From positions 1 through 13,155 of the forward strand of contig JAGPDJ010000034.1 in assembly GCA_018057635.1 (NCBI GenBank): 13,155 bases of DNA, written 5' to 3'. The notes under the pieces are model-generated. The model saw only the letters and a list, made by a program, of their open reading frames with translations. It did no database searches and was not told where the DNA came from. Shown piece after piece: positions 5,562 to 13,155 of this stretch (positions within the stretch are counted from its first letter, which is position 1; the number at the start of each line of letters is the position of its first letter). Source of the stretch: Ferruginibacter sp. (lineage in GTDB: Bacteria > Bacteroidota > Bacteroidia > Chitinophagales > Chitinophagaceae). A program made the position numbers and the translations under genes.

Positions 5562-6965
5562 ATGAAAAAATATAGGATTTATAAACTGTGCATTCTGCTA
5601 ACACTTCTATTAACTGTTGATGCACAGGCACAACAGGTTAATCAATTCTCCGTACAACAGGCTATTGAGTATGCTAAGAAAAATTCTGTTTACGTTAAGA
5701 ATGCTTTGCTGGACATATTGATCCAAAAGCAAACAAACAGGGATATAACCTCTATAGCCATGCCACAGGTAAATGCCAGTGCAGGTATGACCCATAATTT
5801 CAATATCCCGGTACAAAAAATCCCAGACTTTATCAGCCCTTCCACCTACAAGGTTTTGATTGACAATGGAGTTAAAGACGGCAACGGACAGGCTATCACT
5901 TATCCTGCAGGAGGATTTAATGACCTTAATTTCCCCCTCGGAACGCCATGGAACATCAATGCAGGCGTTACACTTACCCAGATTGTTTTCGACGGACAGG
6001 TATTTATCGCACTGAAGGCCCGCAACGGAACCATCAGCTTACAGGAAAGGATAGCCGAACTTACAGAAGAAAATATCCGGGCAAATATTTATAAAGTTTA
6101 CTACCAGCTTGTAACTGCCAAAACACAAATAGAACTGCTGGATGCAAATATTGCCCGTCTTGATAAATTAAAACACGACGTACAGGTGATGTACGATAAC
6201 GGTTTTACCGAAAAAGTAGATATTGACAAACTTTCTGTACAACTGGCCAACCTGTCAACAGAAAAACTAAAGGCTGAAAATATGATCAGCAACGGCTATG
6301 CCGGTCTGAAAGTTTTAATGGGTATGCCGATCAAAGACAGCCTGGTACTTACAGATACGCTGAACGATGATCAGATCAAGGATGGTGTGCTGGAAGCAAG
6401 CCAGTTTACATATTCCAACCGCAAAGATTTCCAGATATCAGAACTCACCAATAAATTAAATACGCTTAATGTACGCAGGTACAAATTGAGCCAGCTTCCA
6501 AGCCTGGTACTTGTAGGCGGTTATTCCAAACAGGCCCAGCGTGATAAGTTCGATTTTTTTGGAAAGGGAGATTGGTTCACATCGTCTTATGCAGGCTTGC
6601 AGCTTAAAGTTCCAATATTCAACGGGTTTGCCCTCAGGTCAAGGGTACAAAAAGCAAAATATGAACTGCAGAAAACACAGCATAATACAGAAGCATTAAA
6701 GATCAGCATCGACCAGGAAATTGACAGGGCAAAGAATAATTTTATTGCCGCCATTGCAACCATGGACTTCCAAAAGAAAAACATGTCACTCGCTGAACTT
6801 GTTTACAACCAGACCAAAAAAAAATATGAGATTGGAACCGGCTCTGCCACAGAGATCAATTCAGCCCAGGTTGACCTGAAAGCAGCCCAGACCAATTATA
6901 TCAGTGCATTGTATGATGCCATCATAGCAAAAACAGATTTCTTACAAGCAACAGGAAAATTATAA
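5562..6965 (+). CDS. TolC-like outer membrane efflux protein
   Basis: The 467-residue product starts with a signal peptide (about 1-23) ending in AQA before QQ. The mature protein has the two-repeat outer membrane efflux protein (OEP) architecture, with long amphipathic helices at about 160-255 and 360-460 separated by strand-rich segments. The sequence SAQVDLKAAQTNYISALYDAIIAKTDFLQATGKL-like C-terminal helix region (about 434-467) is typical of the family. Three copies would form the outer membrane and periplasmic channel that receives cargo from the adaptor and RND pump encoded directly downstream. It begins 13 bases after the TetR stop and ends 23 bases before the adaptor gene, consistent with one transcript. 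Confidence 0.92.
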   Translation: MKKYRIYKLCILLTLLLTVDAQAQQVNQFSVQQAIEYAKKNSVYVKNALLDILIQKQTNRDITSIAMPQVNASAGMTHNFNIPVQKIPDFISPSTYKVLIDNGVKDGNGQAITYPAGGFNDLNFPLGTPWNINAGVTLTQIVFDGQVFIALKARNGTISLQERIAELTEENIRANIYKVYYQLVTAKTQIELLDANIARLDKLKHDVQVMYDNGFTEKVDIDKLSVQLANLSTEKLKAENMISNGYAGLKVLMGMPIKDSLVLTDTLNDDQIKDGVLEASQFTYSNRKDFQISELTNKLNTLNVRRYKLSQLPSLVLVGGYSKQAQRDKFDFFGKGDWFTSSYAGLQLKVPIFNGFALRSRVQKAKYELQKTQHNTEALKISIDQEIDRAKNNFIAAIATMDFQKKNMSLAELVYNQTKKKYEIGTGSATEINSAQVDLKAAQTNYISALYDAIIAKTDFLQATGKL

Positions 6966-6988
6966 AATAAAGACCAACAATACGGAAC

Positions 6989-8203
6989 ATGAAAAAAATA
7001 ACTCAAATAGCTATTGTAACCACGCTGGTGATTTTAATTGCATCATGTAATGACAGCAGGAAAGAGGGTTCGGCATTGATAAATGATAAAAAGGCTGCCC
7101 TTGAAAAGCTGAAAGCTGAAAAGTCAAAAAAAGATGATGAGATCAATAAGCTACAGGCTGAACTGGAAAAGCTTGACAGCAATACAGCCATTGCTTCAAA
7201 AATTAAACTCGTTGCAGCAGCACCGGTTACCGTACAGGATTTTAAACATTACATTGACTTACAGGGACATGTAGACGCAGAAAATATTTCCTACATATCT
7301 CCCCGCGGAATGGGCGGACAGGTAAAAGCCGTGTATGTTCAACAGGGCCAGCTTGTAAAAAAAGGGCAATTGTTATTGAAGCTCGATGATGCCATTGTGC
7401 AGCAACAGGTAACAGCAGCCAGGCAACAACTGGAAGGTATTAAAACACAGCTCGCCTTTGCTAAAAACCTGTACCAGCGCCAGAAAAATCTTTGGGACCA
7501 GGGAATCGGCACAGAGGTACAGCTGATCACTTCCAAAACAAATGTAGAAGGCCTGGAAAACCAGTTGAAGTCTGCCGGCGAACAGGTTCAGGTTGCTGTG
7601 GAACAACAGAAAACATCCAGTGTTTACAGTGATGTTACCGGTGTGGCAGATATCGTGAATATTAAGGTGGGTGAAATATTCCAGGGCATGACAGCCATGG
7701 GCCCGCAGATCAAGATCGTTAACACCAGTAAATTAAAAGTTGTTTCCAATATCCCGGAAAATTATCTCACAAGGGTTCACAAAGGATCTGTTGTGGAGAT
7801 CAGTATTCCGGATGCCAATAAAAAGATTACATCAGCCATCTCTTTGATCAGTCAGTCTATAGACATTACCAACAGGGGATTTGTTGCTGAAGCTAAAATT
7901 GCAACAGACCCTGCATTGAAACCAAATCAATCAGCTATACTGCGGATACTGGATTATTCGGCTCCCAATGCGGTTGTGATACCTGTTAATACAGTTCAAT
8001 CTGATGAGACCAGCAAATATGTTTACCTGCTTGTTAAACTGGCCAACGGTAAAACAGTTGCCAAAAAGCAGGCTATTTCCATTGGTGAAGTATATGGAAG
8101 TATTGTAGAAATCAAGACGGGCCTGAAAGCAGGCGACCAGTTGATAACAGAAGGATACCAGAATTTGTATGACGGGCAGCTGATAGGCACGGAGATGAAA
8201 TAA
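6989..8203 (+). CDS. RND efflux periplasmic adaptor (membrane fusion protein), lipoprotein
   Basis: The 404-residue protein has a lipoprotein signal peptide with lipobox IASC (Cys20), so it should be lipid-anchored in the inner membrane facing the periplasm. Residues about 30-64 are rich in K, E and L with heptad spacing and predict an extra N-terminal coiled coil before the adaptor core. The core follows in order: first half of the biotinyl-lipoyl-like domain (about 100-135, with VYVQQGQLVKKGQLLLKLDD), a hairpin coiled coil (136-208), the second half of the lipoyl domain (209-245), a beta-barrel (246-325) and a membrane-proximal domain (326-404). It links the RND pump to the TolC-like channel and sits between their genes. 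Confidence 0.92.
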   Translation: MKKITQIAIVTTLVILIASCNDSRKEGSALINDKKAALEKLKAEKSKKDDEINKLQAELEKLDSNTAIASKIKLVAAAPVTVQDFKHYIDLQGHVDAENISYISPRGMGGQVKAVYVQQGQLVKKGQLLLKLDDAIVQQQVTAARQQLEGIKTQLAFAKNLYQRQKNLWDQGIGTEVQLITSKTNVEGLENQLKSAGEQVQVAVEQQKTSSVYSDVTGVADIVNIKVGEIFQGMTAMGPQIKIVNTSKLKVVSNIPENYLTRVHKGSVVEISIPDANKKITSAISLISQSIDITNRGFVAEAKIATDPALKPNQSAILRILDYSAPNAVVIPVNTVQSDETSKYVYLLVKLANGKTVAKKQAISIGEVYGSIVEIKTGLKAGDQLITEGYQNLYDGQLIGTEMK

Positions 8204-8307
8204 ATAACTCACGTATATGAATATACGAAAAAAGTGCCGGTTAATAAAGCATTTAATAAATATCCACTGATGCCAAAGAACAATCAGGTGATCACAAAAT
8301 TATTTTT
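8204..8307 (+). other. 104-bp spacer within the efflux operon, with a small hairpin
   Basis: The gap between adaptor and pump genes is much longer than the other gaps in the operon (13 and 23 bases). It contains a perfect palindrome, CGTATAT (8212-8218) and ATATACG (8221-8227), followed by a run of A rather than T, so it is not a terminator in the operon direction. No TAnnTTTG promoter box is found. An ATG inside the palindrome opens a 17-codon frame that has no supporting evidence. An RNA-processing or translation-control role is possible but unproven. Confidence 0.4.
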
Positions 8308-11300
8308 ATGAGTTTTATAGAAGGAGTTAGTAAAAAATTTAAAGAGTTTAAACTGACCAGCTGGTCTGTAGATAACCGTACAGCAGTTTATATCATTGCC
8401 ATACTGATTTCAGTGTATGGACTGGTAAAATTTAATACAATGCCAAAGGAACAGTTCCCAGATATTGTTGTACCTACCATCAGTGTAAGTACAATTTATG
8501 TGGGTAATTCTCCAAAGGATATTGAAAACCTGGTTACACGACCAATAGAAAAGCAACTAAAAGGGATCAGTGGTGCCAAAGTGAAAAAAATTACCAGTAC
8601 ATCTCAAACGGATTTTAGTTTAATTGTTATTGAGTTTGATACGGATGTAAAAACGGATATTGCCAAGGTAAAAGTTAAAGATGCCATTGATAAAGCAAAA
8701 TCAGACCTTCCAACAGACCTGACCGTGCAACCTAATGCACAGGAATTTGCATTCAGTGAAATGCCCATCATGTTTGTGAATGTGAGCGGTGATTATGATG
8801 GAATAAAACTGAAAGATTATGCAGAAAAACTGCAGGATCGTTTTGAAGAACTTTCTGAGATAACCCGTGCAGAAATAGTAGGTGCACCGGAAAGAGAAAT
8901 ACAGGTTAATGTTGATCCCTATAAAATGCAGGCAGCCAGGATCAGTTTCATGGATATCGAAAATGCCATCAGCCGCGAAAACCGCGATATCACCGGTGGA
9001 CTGATGGAAGTAGGAAATATGAAGCGAACAATCAAGATCAAAGGCCAGTTCACCAGTGCGTTAAACCTGCAGGATATCATTGTTCGCAGCAGTGCACGCG
9101 GTGCATCTGTTTACCTTAAAGACATTGCAGAGATCAGGGATACCATTAAAGAAAAAGAAAGTTATGCCCGCCTCGACGGAAAAAATGTAGTTACAATAAA
9201 TATCGTAAAACGGGCAGGAGAAAACCTGATCAGTGCTGCAGGCAAGATCAAAGATATAGTTGCACAAATGCAGAAGGATGAAGTGTTGCCTAAAGACCTG
9301 AAAGTAGTTATAACCGGCGACCAGAGTAAAGCTACTGCAACTTCTTTCAATGACCTGGTGAATACCATCATTATTGGATTTATACTGGTACTGGTTGTAC
9401 TCATGTTCTTTATGGGAGTTACCAATGCTTTTTTTGTGGCATTAAGTGTGCCGCTGAGTGTTTTCGTGGCATTTTTATTTTTACCCATTGCCGATAGTAT
9501 CGTGGGCACACCCGTTACCCTTAATTTTATCGTACTCTTCGCGTTGCTTTTTGGACTGGGGATCATTGTGGATGATGCCATCGTTGTTATTGAAAATACG
9601 CACCGGATATACAATAACGGAAAAGTGCCGATAGTAAGAAGTGCCAAAGAAGCTGCCGGGGAAATTTTTATACCGGTTCTTGCAGGAACGGCTACTACGC
9701 TTGCTCCATTCTTCCCATTACTTTTCTGGAAAGGTATCATTGGTAAGTTTATGATCTACCTGCCAACGATGCTCATTCTAACGCTGGCTGCATCCCTGAT
9801 CGTTGCATTTATTTTCAACCCGGTATTTGCAGTTAGTTTCATGAAACCGGAAGGAAAACAATATGATGAACCTAAAAAAGCAATCTTTAAAAAACCATTC
9901 TTCTGGACTGCCATCATCTTTGGTGTGATCTTAAACTTAACAGGCTGGCATGGTTTCGGAAATTTTCTGCTGTTCATGGCAATACTTGCATTGCTGAACA
10001 GGTTTATATTTAAAGATATTGTGTATTCATTTCAGCACAGGGTTTTGCCATGGCTGATGAATCATTATGAAAATTTATTGCGTTGGGTACTAAAAGGAAC
10101 AAGGCCAGTATGGTTACTCGTTAGTTTGTTCCTGTTATTCCCATTATCTGTTGGATTGCTGATGATGCGTGGAAACAAATCAACCTTCTTCCCCAGCGGC
10201 GACCCCAACTTTATTTATGTGTATCTGAAAATGCCGGTTGGTACCGATGTAAAGACTACAGATAGTGTTACACATCTTCTTGAAAAAAGGGTTTACAAAG
10301 TACTTGAAAAAGAAAACCCGGGCACTCCCGGCAGTATTGTAGAAAGTATCATTACCAATGTTGCCAACAGTGCCAACAATCCAAGGGACAATAACAGGAG
10401 CGTACAACCGAACCTGGGAAGGATACAGGTTTCATTTGTTGAATATGAAAAACGGCATGGCAAGCATACCAAACCGTTCCTTGATGATATTCGTTCAAAA
10501 ATGGGTGGAATTCCCGGTGCAAGTGTTGTAGTTGCACAGGAAGATGGCGGTCCGCCAACAGACCCGCCGGTTAATATTGAAATAGCCGGTGATGACTTTG
10601 AAGAACTGGCAAAAGTTGCGAGCAGCCTTTCTAATTTCCTGGATACAAACCAGATCTATGGAATTGAAAACCTGAAAATGGATGTTGACCTGAACAGCCC
10701 TGAAATAACAGTGAATGTAGACAGGGAAAGAGCCATGATGGAAGGACTTTCCACCGGGCAGATAGGCATGGAGATACGTACTGCAGTATTTGGTAAAGAA
10801 GTAAGCAAGCTGAAAGAAGGTGAAGATGAATACAAAATACAATTGAGGTATTCCGATTTGTCACGCAACAATATTACAGATATTATGAACATGCGTATCA
10901 CTTTCATGGACATGAATACCATGATGATAAAATCAGTTCCTATAAGTGCTGTGGCAAACATCGATTATACAAATACATCCGGTGCTATTGCTCGTAAGAA
11001 TGTAAAAAGAACTATTCAGCTGCAATCAAATGTACTCGACCCAACTATGTCGGGTAAGGTAAACCAGGAACTGGCAGTAAAGATCGCCGATTTTAAATCT
11101 AAACATAAAATACCTGTTGACGTAACCATAAAACAAACCGGGCAGGGGCAACAGGAAGCTGAAACACAGCAGTTCTTATTGACAGCTTTGTTACTCGCTC
11201 TAGGTTTGATTTTCCTGATACTCGTGTTGCAGTTCAATTCCATGAGTAAGCCTTTCATCGTATTGACTGAAATATTCTTCTCTATCATCGGGGTATTGCT

Positions 11301-11868
11301 GGGGTATGCATTTACTGGTATGACGATTGCTACCATCATGCTTGGTGTTGGTATCATTGGTCTGGCAGGTATTGTAATCAAAAACGGTATTTTGCTTATC
11401 GAGTTTACTGATGAATTGCGTGGACGTGGAATGAAAACAAGGGAAGCAGCCATACAGGCTGGTAAGATCCGTATCATTCCTGTTTTGCTAACGGCACTGG
11501 CTACCATGCTGGGGCTACTACCCCTTGCCGTTGGGTTCAATATTAATTTCGTTTCATTGTTCCAGCACCTCAATCCGCATATTTTCTTTGGTGGTGATAG
11601 TGTAGTATTCTGGGGGCCATTAAGCTGGACGATCATTTTCGGACTCATATTCGCTTTCTTCCTAACACTGATCATGGTACCAAGTATGTACCTGATCGCA
11701 GAAAGGCTCAGAAGGCCAATGGAAAGATTTTATGGTACGAGGTATATTGCAGTACTTGGATTTACCGGTCCGTTTTTCTTCGTATTCGTTGGAATCATGT
11801 ACCTGGTAAAAAAGATCCAGGGCAAAAAAGTATGGAACGGTTTGCAGAAAGTAAAAGCCAAAGCATAA
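8308..11868 (+). CDS. RND-family multidrug efflux permease (AcrB/MexB type)
   Basis: The 1186-residue inner membrane proton antiporter has the AcrB layout: TM1 (about 26-41), a large periplasmic pore/docking region (45-340), TM2-TM6 (345-512), TM7 (598-618), a second periplasmic region (620-950), and TM8-TM12 (952-1132). Proton-relay residues are present: Asp422 and Asp423 in GLGIIVDDAIVVIEN, and Lys1025 in GIVIKNGILLIEF, matching AcrB D407, D408 and K940. It is about 140 residues longer than AcrB. Extra sequence includes a probable pair of added membrane helices at about 530-567 between TM6 and TM7, and a hydrophobic segment at 1146-1167 after TM12. These probably reflect a Bacteroidota subfamily. 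Substrate is unknown; the TetR-OEP-adaptor-RND order suggests inducible export of toxic compounds. Confidence 0.93.
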   Translation: MSFIEGVSKKFKEFKLTSWSVDNRTAVYIIAILISVYGLVKFNTMPKEQFPDIVVPTISVSTIYVGNSPKDIENLVTRPIEKQLKGISGAKVKKITSTSQTDFSLIVIEFDTDVKTDIAKVKVKDAIDKAKSDLPTDLTVQPNAQEFAFSEMPIMFVNVSGDYDGIKLKDYAEKLQDRFEELSEITRAEIVGAPEREIQVNVDPYKMQAARISFMDIENAISRENRDITGGLMEVGNMKRTIKIKGQFTSALNLQDIIVRSSARGASVYLKDIAEIRDTIKEKESYARLDGKNVVTINIVKRAGENLISAAGKIKDIVAQMQKDEVLPKDLKVVITGDQSKATATSFNDLVNTIIIGFILVLVVLMFFMGVTNAFFVALSVPLSVFVAFLFLPIADSIVGTPVTLNFIVLFALLFGLGIIVDDAIVVIENTHRIYNNGKVPIVRSAKEAAGEIFIPVLAGTATTLAPFFPLLFWKGIIGKFMIYLPTMLILTLAASLIVAFIFNPVFAVSFMKPEGKQYDEPKKAIFKKPFFWTAIIFGVILNLTGWHGFGNFLLFMAILALLNRFIFKDIVYSFQHRVLPWLMNHYENLLRWVLKGTRPVWLLVSLFLLFPLSVGLLMMRGNKSTFFPSGDPNFIYVYLKMPVGTDVKTTDSVTHLLEKRVYKVLEKENPGTPGSIVESIITNVANSANNPRDNNRSVQPNLGRIQVSFVEYEKRHGKHTKPFLDDIRSKMGGIPGASVVVAQEDGGPPTDPPVNIEIAGDDFEELAKVASSLSNFLDTNQIYGIENLKMDVDLNSPEITVNVDRERAMMEGLSTGQIGMEIRTAVFGKEVSKLKEGEDEYKIQLRYSDLSRNNITDIMNMRITFMDMNTMMIKSVPISAVANIDYTNTSGAIARKNVKRTIQLQSNVLDPTMSGKVNQELAVKIADFKSKHKIPVDVTIKQTGQGQQEAETQQFLLTALLLALGLIFLILVLQFNSMSKPFIVLTEIFFSIIGVLLGYAFTGMTIATIMLGVGIIGLAGIVIKNGILLIEFTDELRGRGMKTREAAIQAGKIRIIPVLLTALATMLGLLPLAVGFNINFVSLFQHLNPHIFFGGDSVVFWGPLSWTIIFGLIFAFFLTLIMVPSMYLIAERLRRPMERFYGTRYIAVLGFTGPFFFVFVGIMYLVKKIQGKKVWNGLQKVKAKA

Positions 11869-11896
11869 AATCAACATTCATTTTTGTGAAAATATC

Positions 11897-11935
11897 AAGA
11901 TGCCGCCCTGATTTGGGTGGCATCTTTTTTATTTT
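11897..11935 (+). terminator. Intrinsic terminator of the efflux operon
   Basis: A 12-bp stem (11897-11908 with 11915-11926, one G-U pair, core GATGCC/GGCATC) has a 6-base loop and runs into TTTTTTATTTT. It lies 28 bases after the RND stop codon and closes the four-gene operon. Confidence 0.9.
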
Positions 11936-11963
11936 AGACTAAGCCTTTTTCTTGCTGAACGAA

Positions 11964-12010
11964 TGTCATTCCGAAATACTACTGTCATCCCGAGGTACGA
12001 GGGATCCCTC
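11964..12010. repeat. Dispersed-repeat-like block with tandem 16-mers and a palindrome
   Basis: Two 16-base units of the form TGTCATNCCGARRTAC (11964-11979 and 11983-11998, 13 of 16 identical) are followed immediately by the perfect palindrome GAGGGATCCCTC (11999-12010). The string GTCATCCCGAGG-tacGAGGGATC resembles intergenic repeats that I recall being scattered in many Bacteroidota genomes; this is recollection, not a search. The block lies in the 226-base gap between the efflux terminator and the next gene, where I see no coding sequence and no full-match promoter. Confidence 0.5.
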
Positions 12011-12094
12011 AGTATCAAGATTATTCACATTTAATTACTTAAATCTTTTTTACAAATTATTGAACCTTATCCTTTGTTATTTCGTTAAATCAAC

Positions 12095-12688
12095 ATGAAA
12101 AAAATAATCTTATTCATTGCAATCGCATTTTCAGCTACTTGCACTTTTGGTCAGCAACAAGCCGATTTAAACAGCCTGAACAGGAAAAAGAATAAAATTA
12201 CACGCACAGGCATGACGGCTTTAGGTGGCTGGGCTGCCGCAAACCTCATCTATAGCGGAATTGCAACAGGCCAGACTTCCGGTACCACAAACTATTTTCA
12301 CCAGATGAATGTAATGTGGGGAGGAATAAACCTTGGTTTGGCTGCACTTGGATACATTGGTACAAAAAACAAGGACGGATTATCATTGTCTCAAACACTT
12401 AAGCAAATGGCAGGTGTTGAAAAAACATACCTGTTCAACTTTGGACTGGATGCTGCCTATATGGCCAGCGGATTCTATTTAAAAGAACGATCAAAAAACA
12501 CAGTGAAGAACGCCCAGAAATTTAAAGGATATGGAGAAAGTATCATAATGCAGGGAGCCGCTTTGTTTGTGTTAGATGGTGTAATGTTTGCCCTCCATAA
12601 CAACAACAGTAAAAAACTGCATAAGCTGATGGAAAAAACACAGGTTGGCATTACCGGGAATGGTATAGGAGTTGTTGTGAGATTATAG
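12095..12688 (+). CDS. Small exported or membrane protein of unknown function
   Basis: The 197-residue protein begins with a clear signal peptide (about 1-19, ending TFG before QQQ). The mature part has a basic stretch (LNRKKNKITRTG) followed by three or four moderately hydrophobic, glycine- and alanine-rich segments at about 40-60, 70-88, 110-128 and 150-168. FHQMNVMWGGINLGLAALGY lies at about 68-87. It therefore looks like a small multi-helix membrane protein. I recognise the pattern as one found in other Bacteroidota hypothetical proteins (possibly the family listed as DUF6992), but cannot assign a function. It stands as a single gene between its own terminator downstream and the repeat block upstream. 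A near-match promoter (TATCCTTTG, one base too long) lies at about 12069-12077. Confidence 0.8.
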   Translation: MKKIILFIAIAFSATCTFGQQQADLNSLNRKKNKITRTGMTALGGWAAANLIYSGIATGQTSGTTNYFHQMNVMWGGINLGLAALGYIGTKNKDGLSLSQTLKQMAGVEKTYLFNFGLDAAYMASGFYLKERSKNTVKNAQKFKGYGESIIMQGAALFVLDGVMFALHNNNSKKLHKLMEKTQVGITGNGIGVVVRL

Positions 12689-12718
12689 AGTACCGGAAAT
12701 AAAATATTTAATCTGCCA

Positions 12719-12746
12719 CCCCGTCATTTTATGATGGGGCTTTTTT
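12719..12746 (+). terminator. Intrinsic terminator after the unknown membrane protein gene
   Basis: CCCCGTCAT (12719-12727) pairs with ATGATGGGG (12731-12739) through one G-U pair around a TTT loop, followed after one C by TTTTTT. It lies 30 bases beyond the stop codon at 12688. Confidence 0.85.
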
Positions 12747-12786
12747 AAATCAATTTCCGTTTATAAAAATTGTCATTACATAATGC

Positions 12787-12806
12787 TGTAAAAGAATAAT
12801 TTTACA
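12787..12806. promoter_or_regulatory. 20-bp inverted repeat upstream of the AIM24-family gene
   Basis: TGTAAAA and TTTTACA are perfect 7-bp arms around a 6-base spacer, ending 13 bases before the ATG at 12820. A near-match -7 box (AATATTTG, first base off consensus) follows at 12810-12817. The repeat would cover the -33 to -10 interval of that promoter and could be an operator. AT-rich arms of this size can also arise by chance. Confidence 0.3.
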
Positions 12807-12819
12807 AAAAATATTTGCG

Positions 12820-13155
12820 ATGAAAACAAATCATGAAATAGATTACAAAATTTATGGTGAAGAACTACAGTTTGTAGAAATAGAACTTGATCCCAACGAA
12901 ACTGCCATTGCAGAAAGTGGCGCTTTTATGATGATGGATAACGGGATAGAAATGCAGACAATTTTTGGAGATGGCAGCCAGCAAAAAGATAACAGCGTGC
13001 TTGGAAAATTATTCAGCGCCGGAAAAAGATTACTGGTTGGTGAAAGCTTGTTCATGACCGCTTTTACCAATATGGGCCAGGGAAAAAAGAAAGTTTGTTT
13101 CGCATCTCCATACACAGGAAAGATCATTGTATTTGACCTGAGCCAGTTAGGTGGA
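12820..13155 (+). CDS. AIM24 / TIGR00266 family protein, N-terminal part (truncated by window edge)
   Basis: From ATG 12820 the frame is open to the window end, giving 112 residues without a stop. YKIYGEELQFVEIELDPNE, ETAIAESGAFMMMDNGIEMQT and a following FGDG motif are the N-terminal blocks of the AIM24 family (formerly DUF124), a beta-rich fold related to tryptophan RNA-binding attenuator-like proteins. In yeast a homologue acts in mitochondrial biogenesis; the bacterial function is not established. No signal peptide or membrane segment is visible. It follows an intrinsic terminator, so it has its own promoter. Confidence 0.88.
   Translation, partial: MKTNHEIDYKIYGEELQFVEIELDPNETAIAESGAFMMMDNGIEMQTIFGDGSQQKDNSVLGKLFSAGKRLLVGESLFMTAFTNMGQGKKKVCFASPYTGKIIVFDLSQLGG

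Noticed and set aside
8217..8270. 17-codon frame between the adaptor and RND genes
   Set aside because: It starts inside the palindrome, has no ribosome-binding sequence and no recognisable features; chance frame.
9162..9740. 192-codon open frame on the minus strand inside the RND gene
   Set aside because: It is antisense to a strongly conserved membrane region; its composition simply mirrors the RND codons.
11016..11675. 219-codon open frame on the minus strand inside the RND gene
   Set aside because: It is antisense to TM8-TM12 of the permease and shows no family features of its own.

Overview
The window looks like a chromosomal segment of a Bacteroidota bacterium, probably near Chitinophagaceae. 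The evidence is AT-rich intergenic DNA, little visible Shine-Dalgarno sequence, promoters of the Bacteroidota type (TTTG-N19-TAnnTTTG upstream of the TetR gene, TAnnTTTG upstream of serC and the DUF502 gene), and protein families typical of that phylum. The genus is inferred from protein flavour only.

Layout. (1) 1-1613, minus strand: serC (phosphoserine aminotransferase) followed by the N-terminal part of a DUF1015 gene that runs off the left edge. (2) About 1664-3077: an accessory island between serC and the next housekeeping genes. It holds a small HUH/Y1 transposase of the RAYT (REP-associated tyrosine transposase) type. Around it lie a perfect 29-bp inverted repeat, a 72-bp direct repeat (68/72 identical) and several REP-like hairpins. 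An ORF6N-domain gene broken by a frameshift and cut off at the edge of the repeat cluster is also present. (3) 3110-4777, minus strand: a secreted zinc-dependent phospholipase C / S1-P1-nuclease-fold protein and, upstream of it, a DUF502 membrane protein, probably co-transcribed. (4) 4816-11935, plus strand: a complete tripartite efflux operon in the order TetR regulator, TolC-like outer membrane protein, lipoprotein adaptor and RND pump. It starts at a well-formed promoter overlapped by a candidate operator and ends at a strong intrinsic terminator. (5) 11964-13155: a short dispersed-repeat-like block, a small exported/membrane protein of unknown function with its own terminator, and the start of an AIM24-family gene that runs off the right edge.

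How the genes work together. In the efflux operon the TetR protein probably represses its own promoter and, through co-transcription, the pump genes. The RND permease, anchored adaptor and TolC-like channel would form one envelope-spanning exporter; its substrate cannot be read from the sequence. In the island, the RAYT probably acts on the hairpins around it. Those hairpins share one architecture (5-6 bp outer stem, asymmetric internal loop of 1 against 2 nt, 4-bp inner stem, 4-nt loop) and fall into two subtypes with paired changes in the stems. This is the most interesting structure in the window. REP/RAYT systems are a known class, but this hairpin family may not be described.
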